From assembly GCA_902729315.2 (NCBI GenBank), contig LR746267.1, positions 4,527,386 to 4,591,385 of the forward strand: a stretch of 64,000 nucleotides of DNA, given 5' to 3'. Made by a program: the position numbers and the translations under genes. Below the pieces are notes generated by a model. It was not told the DNA's origin. It saw only the letters and a list, made by a program, of their open reading frames with translations, and did not search any database. Position 1 is the stretch's first letter. Each line of letters starts with the position of its first letter. The stretch is from Spirodela intermedia. Its lineage: Eukaryota > Streptophyta > Magnoliopsida > Alismatales > Araceae. Below are positions 59,656 through 64,000 of this stretch, piece after piece.

Positions 59656-59663
59656 ATATATAG
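59656..59663 (+). promoter_or_regulatory. TATA box of the second DUF3774 gene
   Basis: atatatag within ccatatatagctc, 113 bases upstream of the ATG at 59,776. It predicts a start near 59,690, downstream of an out-of-frame ATG at 59,676. Confidence 0.6.
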
Positions 59664-59775
59664 CTCCCTCCCTCTATGGCTTCACCTCGTCGAAGATCGG
59701 GAGAGGGAGATCAACGAGAGCGAGGTTGGCCTTGTTCCTGCTCTGGTTCCTCCCTGGATCTGTTTGTTCTTCGGC

Positions 59776-59988
59776 ATGTGCAACGGGCGGGACTGCCGTC
59801 GGGAGGCGGCGTTCAGGTGGGCGGAGCTTCGGACGGCGGAGAAGGAGAAAATGACGCCCGGTGGACGGCGGCAGAGCCAGCAGTCAAGGAGGCTTCCGGT
59901 GGCTGAGATCTCAGAAGCGGAGAAGTGCGCTCGGGCAGCGGAGAAGGAGGAGAAGCTCTTGCATCTGATCTGCTGGGGGCCCAAGTAG
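59776..59988 (+). CDS. DUF3774-like small protein, divergent N-terminus
   Basis: Single exon, 70 residues, starting MCNGRDCRREAAFRWAEL and ending EKCARAAEKEEKLLHLICWGPK. The C-terminal 'AEE...L..L.CWGP' pattern is that of the DUF3774 family, and two other members are close by. The usual N-terminal AWxVAAxVGAVEALKDQ block is absent; instead there is a basic, polar stretch. The ATG at 59,776 is the first one after the predicted transcription start. It could be a shortened, diverged paralogue. Without the neighbours the assignment would be weaker. Confidence 0.7.
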   Translation: MCNGRDCRREAAFRWAELRTAEKEKMTPGGRRQSQQSRRLPVAEISEAEKCARAAEKEEKLLHLICWGPK

Positions 59989-61185
59989 ATGGGTGATTAT
60001 ATTTTCTGCTAATGTTCTTTCTGCGACGTGTTTTCTGTGGGATCACGCGATCTCCAGCCATGAACGGGGGTGAGAAGTTGGAGAGGTCTTCCGTGTGTCC
60101 TCCCTGGTTCTTCCCCCTCCTCGGCGACTGGAGGTTGTCTTCCTGAAACGGATATCAAAAAGTGAAGTTCTCACTGAAAATCGCCAAGGGCACTGCTTCC
60201 TCCGAAGGAGATCCTGGAGGTTGCTCCCTCTGGGCTTGGCCCTGGTCATCTCTTCTCTCTTTCTCCTGACAAGCCCTGAGGGCCGGTGAGATTCCGACTT
60301 CTGTGGAGGGGTGCTTCGGGCTGAGATTCTTCAGCCATTTTTGCGCGCATGAATATCTCCTCGTTGATCAGAAGGCTCCCTCCCCTCCACTGTTTCACCC
60401 CATGGAAGAGCAAGCACGACCCTTCCCCTGGATCGTAACCTCTGAGGACGTCTCATGGCAGGGAGCTCGTGAGGAGCACCTCCTTCTGTGCCATCCCCGA
60501 CGGCAAGTCTTTCTGCAGGTTCGAATCAAACCAGGATGGCTGCAGGATGTGAAAGGGCTTGAAGCGGATGTTCAGCGTTCGATCTTGCTTTAGAGAGCCG
60601 TAGAATCGCAGAGTCAGCGCTCTGACTACGTCCCAAGAACCAGGGTGGTGGAATTGCGGCTGGATCTTGGGTTTCTCCGGAGGGAGACGGCGGAGTTGAC
60701 ATCGATTTGGGTCAAGGTCTTAGAAAATGAGGGCACCCGCAGATGAGGATCCGGCGCCACTGCAACTTACAGCACTGGGTTGACCGAGCGCGTGCCGTCC
60801 TGGGGGAGTTCCACAACACTACCGAGGGAAGGTTTACCTCCGTCGACTTATTAAGCAGATGATCTGGTAGCGTCAGCGACGACAAATTTTTAGACAAACG
60901 ATACAACATTGACTTCACAAGTCAAGGAAATCTGTCAAAAAAGTCACGAGGGGGTTGAGGATTTCCCCATGACTGTGGACCGGGAATTGGGAATTGATCA
61001 CAAGTCGTACCGATTTCAGAGTCAACTGAGAATTTTTTTTCCGGGTTAGTAAAAAAGAAAAGAAAATTATTTTTTTCCGGGTTAGAACTGTGATTTTTTC
61101 TTTCTTTCGACTTCCAATAAACTGAAAATATTTTGATGGGATTTTTAAGCTTCTTAACAACTGTAAAACTTTGGTCAAGAAGTGA

Positions 61186-61242
61186 AAGTCAAAGCCTGCT
61201 TAAGTCAAAGCCATCTTGACTGCTTGAAAGTCAAAGCCTTCT
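61186..61242 (+). promoter_or_regulatory. Three aagtcaaagcc repeats with W-box cores upstream of the third DUF3774 gene
   Basis: aagtcaaagcc starts near 61,188, 61,203 and 61,228, each holding TTGACTT on the minus strand; an extra cttgactgc lies between the last two. They are about 540-580 bases upstream of the ATG. Confidence 0.5.
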
Positions 61243-61561
61243 TCAGTGGGTTGTCCTATCGAACGAAAGGTTTTTCCCTCGCTCTTTTTTTAAAAAAAAA
61301 ATTAGCGTTAATTTTGCGACTTTTTTTGGGCTCTTTTTTGCTTGATATCTCGTCGAGGAAGAAGACTTCCCTGGGGAATGGGCTCGCATAGGATAGCCCA
61401 TTAATGTGGCCCATTAACGCCTCAAGTCGGCTGACCTTGCTGTGCCGCGTGTCCGTGCTTATCCACATCTCTGGTGGACGCGTGGATGGGCCAAGGTGGG
61501 CCCCATCGCCGGGAAGTGGGAGAAAACAGAGACAAACAGAGAAAAACCGCTTGAAGCCCAA

Positions 61562-61595
61562 TAGGCGGTTTTTTTCACCCCCCGAAAACCGCCTA
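61562..61595. promoter_or_regulatory. 11-base inverted repeat just upstream of a TATA box
   Basis: taggcggtttt (61,562-61,572) and aaaaccgccta (61,585-61,595) with a 12-base spacer, 17 bases before the TATA box at 61,612. Confidence 0.7.
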
Positions 61596-61611
61596 AGGCT
61601 GCAGCTCCGGC

Positions 61612-61619
61612 TATAAATA
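61612..61619 (+). promoter_or_regulatory. TATA box of the third DUF3774 gene
   Basis: TATAAATA within ggctataaatacc, 145 bases before the first usable ATG (61,764). Confidence 0.75.
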
Positions 61620-61763
61620 CCGCTCCATCGCCTCCCTTTTGAAGAAAAGAGTCTCCCAAAAACCGTCTATAATCTCTGCTCCTCCGTCGCTTCCTTCGTC
61701 TCTGGGTGGCGGCTCTCTCTCTCCGCTTCTTCGCCGGAGGGGTTGACTCTCCTTAGATCCGAG

Positions 61764-62051
61764 ATGACGTACAGTAGCAGGGAGTGGGAGATCGCTGGCG
61801 TAGAGGCGGCGCGGGGCCGCTCCGAAGCGCAGTGCGCCGCTGGCCTGCGGCTGCTCCGCCTAGTCGGCCGGCGGCCAACGGCCTCGTCTTCTCCGGCGAC
61901 GACTTCCACCGCCGCCGTGCTTTCTGGGCCGCCGCCGTCCTCCGCTCCGGCGGACCGCGGCGATCCCTGCGCCGCCGGCGACGAACGGCGGCGGCGAGCC
62001 GAGGAATCGGTGAAACGGGCTTTGCTCGTCAGCTGCTGGGCCACCAGCTAG
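61764..62051 (+). CDS. DUF3774-like small protein
   Basis: Single exon, 95 residues, starting MTYSSREWEIAGVEAARGRS and ending AEESVKRALLVSCWATS. The N-terminal 'S.SR.W..A...A' and C-terminal 'AEES...A..LSCW' patterns follow the DUF3774 family, but the terminal GPN is replaced by ATS and the LKDQ...CRWN block is altered. The middle (about residues 40-75) is Ser/Pro/Ala-rich. The coding DNA is very GC-rich, unlike the flanks. It is preceded by a good TATA box. Most likely a diverged paralogue of the gene at 53,517-53,768. Confidence 0.75.
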   Translation: MTYSSREWEIAGVEAARGRSEAQCAAGLRLLRLVGRRPTASSSPATTSTAAVLSGPPPSSAPADRGDPCAAGDERRRRAEESVKRALLVSCWATS

Positions 62052-63938
62052 CTAAGGCTCCGCCGCCGCCGTTTCCACGATGGCCTTGGAAAAGCCCATC
62101 TGACGGCTAGAGGAGGCTGATCGGTAATAAGGTGGTGGATTTGGGGACTAAACCTGATTAACTAAGTTAACTAATTGCGAGTCCAACTTCTCTGGGTCGG
62201 ATCTCGCTTAGATCCTATCTGGGCCCGATGTGTCTTAATCGCATTATTGGGCCAACTTGGGATTATGACGGATAAAAGTAGGAGAGTCTACGTCCACATA
62301 TTTTTGTCTTCCTGCGCCGCCGTCACTGGTGGCCACACGATTAGTCAACGCGGGCCACCTTTTTTTCCGGATGAGGTCCAACGAGATCTTCTATCCCCAC
62401 TATGGATAGATGGATAAGTCTAAATCAGCTGTGTAAATTACTCTCTAGCCCATTACTGATTTAAGGCATGAAGATACTTGTGTCCACATGATTTAATAAT
62501 AAACTTGGTATAAGTAATTAAATAAGACCACCTAAAAACTTTGAAAATTACCAGTTAGTTCCCACAAATTGCGTAAAATTGTGCCAAATAAGTCCCTAAA
62601 ATACTGCTCCCAGCTCAAGGAATCAAGAGAGATCTTGGGGCGCTTTCAAATGGAACTTTCTAGAGTAATTACCAACTATCAGGCAGACTCAAATTGGATG
62701 TGGTGTCCCTCTTTTTTAACTCACCAAAGGAATCTGCTAACCCTAATTCATCTCTAGCATAACCTATATATTTCTTTGATATCTGCCTTGCACGAAAAGA
62801 TAAATTCACCACTTGCTCCATATTTATAAATATCTTTTACCCCTTTTGAAATTATTTTCTTCTCTCTCTCTCTCTCTCGATTCCATCGTGAAGATGGCCA
62901 TGAAAAATGGCCTCAATCTATGATGAAGACTTTCATTGTTATTAGGTATTTTCCAAGATAGCTTAATGGGCTTGAATTAATATTTGCAAAAGAAAATGGT
63001 GAAAATGTAATGTCCAATTGTTAAGAACTTTTGAGGACATTGCAGGGGTTGATAAAAGTCACAAAAATATGGTCAATTTGAGCTGTGAGTGTGAGTGAAC
63101 TTAGGTTTATCTAGCATACTGAAAAAGATTAGGAACAAAAAAAGAGTTTCATGATGGTCTTCTAATTATAAAAATATAGGGTTTATCAATAATCAATTAG
63201 ATTTGTAGGTACTTTGAACAAGAATTTAAAAAAAATAAATCATATGGTCCATATTTTGAGGGTCAAGATTGGAAGAAGGTTTGAAGGATTAGAAAACTAA
63301 AGAGATCATATTTAGTTGTAAAGGAGAGAATGAGCTATACCCTGTAAAAGACCAAAGCCTATTAAATCATAGAAGATAATCTATAGCCATGTCCATGGTT
63401 ACCAGATGCAGTAAAAGTTGGAGTAGAATATAAATCTAGTCTTGAGTGTCCACAAAAGGAATATTTTTGAAAACCCTTGAATCCACAGTGATTAAAATGA
63501 CCCCCTTAATCCACTAGGATTATCTTAAGTACAAATCTCACAAATATAATGAAAATTATCTTATTATTTCTCCTTCAAAGTTAGAATGTGATGACCTTTA
63601 AATTTGCCCCTAAAAAATTCAATCAATGTAAGAATGAGGTAAAAGTGAACTAATATCAAAACAATGACTAATCCTATAAATCTGACTTGTTATCCATGTG
63701 GGCTTGCTCATTTGAATCTCATGCTTGAATTAACTTTGGCCCTTCCAACCTTGTAATATATTTTTCACACTTCAGACCCCACCTATGTCACTAACTTCAA
63801 ATCTTTTGCATTTCCTAAAGTAGTGTTCTTCATCACCTCGTCATCTAGGCTTGCTTGGTGAAGTAACATTCTAGAGCAAGAACTATGCAACTCAAGCCAA
63901 AAAGCTTCGGTAGGACTAGCAAGTGCATTTCATGCATT

Positions 63939-63974
<36 letters not shown>

Positions 63975-64000
63975 CTATAAGCCAGCAAAAGCCTAGACCC
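62052..64000. other. Window end: 3' region of the third DUF3774 gene and AT-rich DNA
   Basis: No supported gene. From about 62,450 the DNA is AT-rich with frames under 65 codons. A CT run lies at 62,861-62,878 and a (GA)n run at 63,943-63,973. Confidence 0.5.
63943..63973. repeat. (GA)n microsatellite
   Basis: About 15 GA units near the right edge. Confidence 0.95.

Larger units (their letters stand above)
59989..61611. other. Intergenic between the second and third DUF3774 genes
   Basis: 3' region of the second gene and promoter of the third. A 96-codon plus frame (60,303-60,593) has no family resemblance. Several TTGAC sites occur (60,698, 60,780, 60,911). Confidence 0.45.

Overview
The window looks like nuclear DNA of a flowering plant, most likely a monocot: spliced plant genes, several with GC-rich coding exons, are separated by AT-rich DNA full of retrotransposons. 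A banana- or ginger-like commelinid is possible, but I could not test this. Gene models were built by hand from reading frames, GT/AG splice sites and remembered family patterns.

Left gene island (1-19,600). In order: a small single-pass membrane protein (-), a six-exon D6-type cyclin (-), a nine-exon equilibrative nucleoside transporter (+), a WRC-WRC-RING protein resembling the front end of JMJ25-type histone demethylases but lacking the JmjC part (+), a SPARK-domain GPI-anchored protein like At4g28100 (-), and a four-exon MFT-like PEBP gene with an unusual N-terminal extension (-). Flanks are dense in (GA)n/(CT)n microsatellites.

Central repeat block (about 19,600-43,650). No intact gene was seen. 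A Ty1/copia element (27,502-38,787) has recognisable LTRs, primer-binding site, polypurine tract and decayed gag, integrase, RT and RNase H. It is broken by three insertions of one gypsy-like LTR family; two more copies lie upstream in inverted orientation, one nested in the other. The host DNA is itself a diverged direct repeat. On the right are a decayed PEBP pseudogene (40,206-40,660) and a tandem array with a period of about 245 bp (41,640-43,640).

Right gene island (43,700-62,050). A diacylglycerol kinase gene (13 exons including one inferred leader exon, +) is followed by three small DUF3774 (wound-responsive family) genes: one on the minus strand at 53.5 kb and two on the plus strand at 59.8 and 61.8 kb. 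W-box-like TTGAC sites cluster upstream of the first and third. A decayed copia RNase H fragment (-) lies near 57.3 kb, and the last 2 kb hold no gene I can support.

The genes do not form a pathway, as expected for a plant chromosome. The most unusual items are the PEBP gene with a putative signal peptide, the truncated WRC/RING gene, the nested retroelements, and the DUF3774 cluster.
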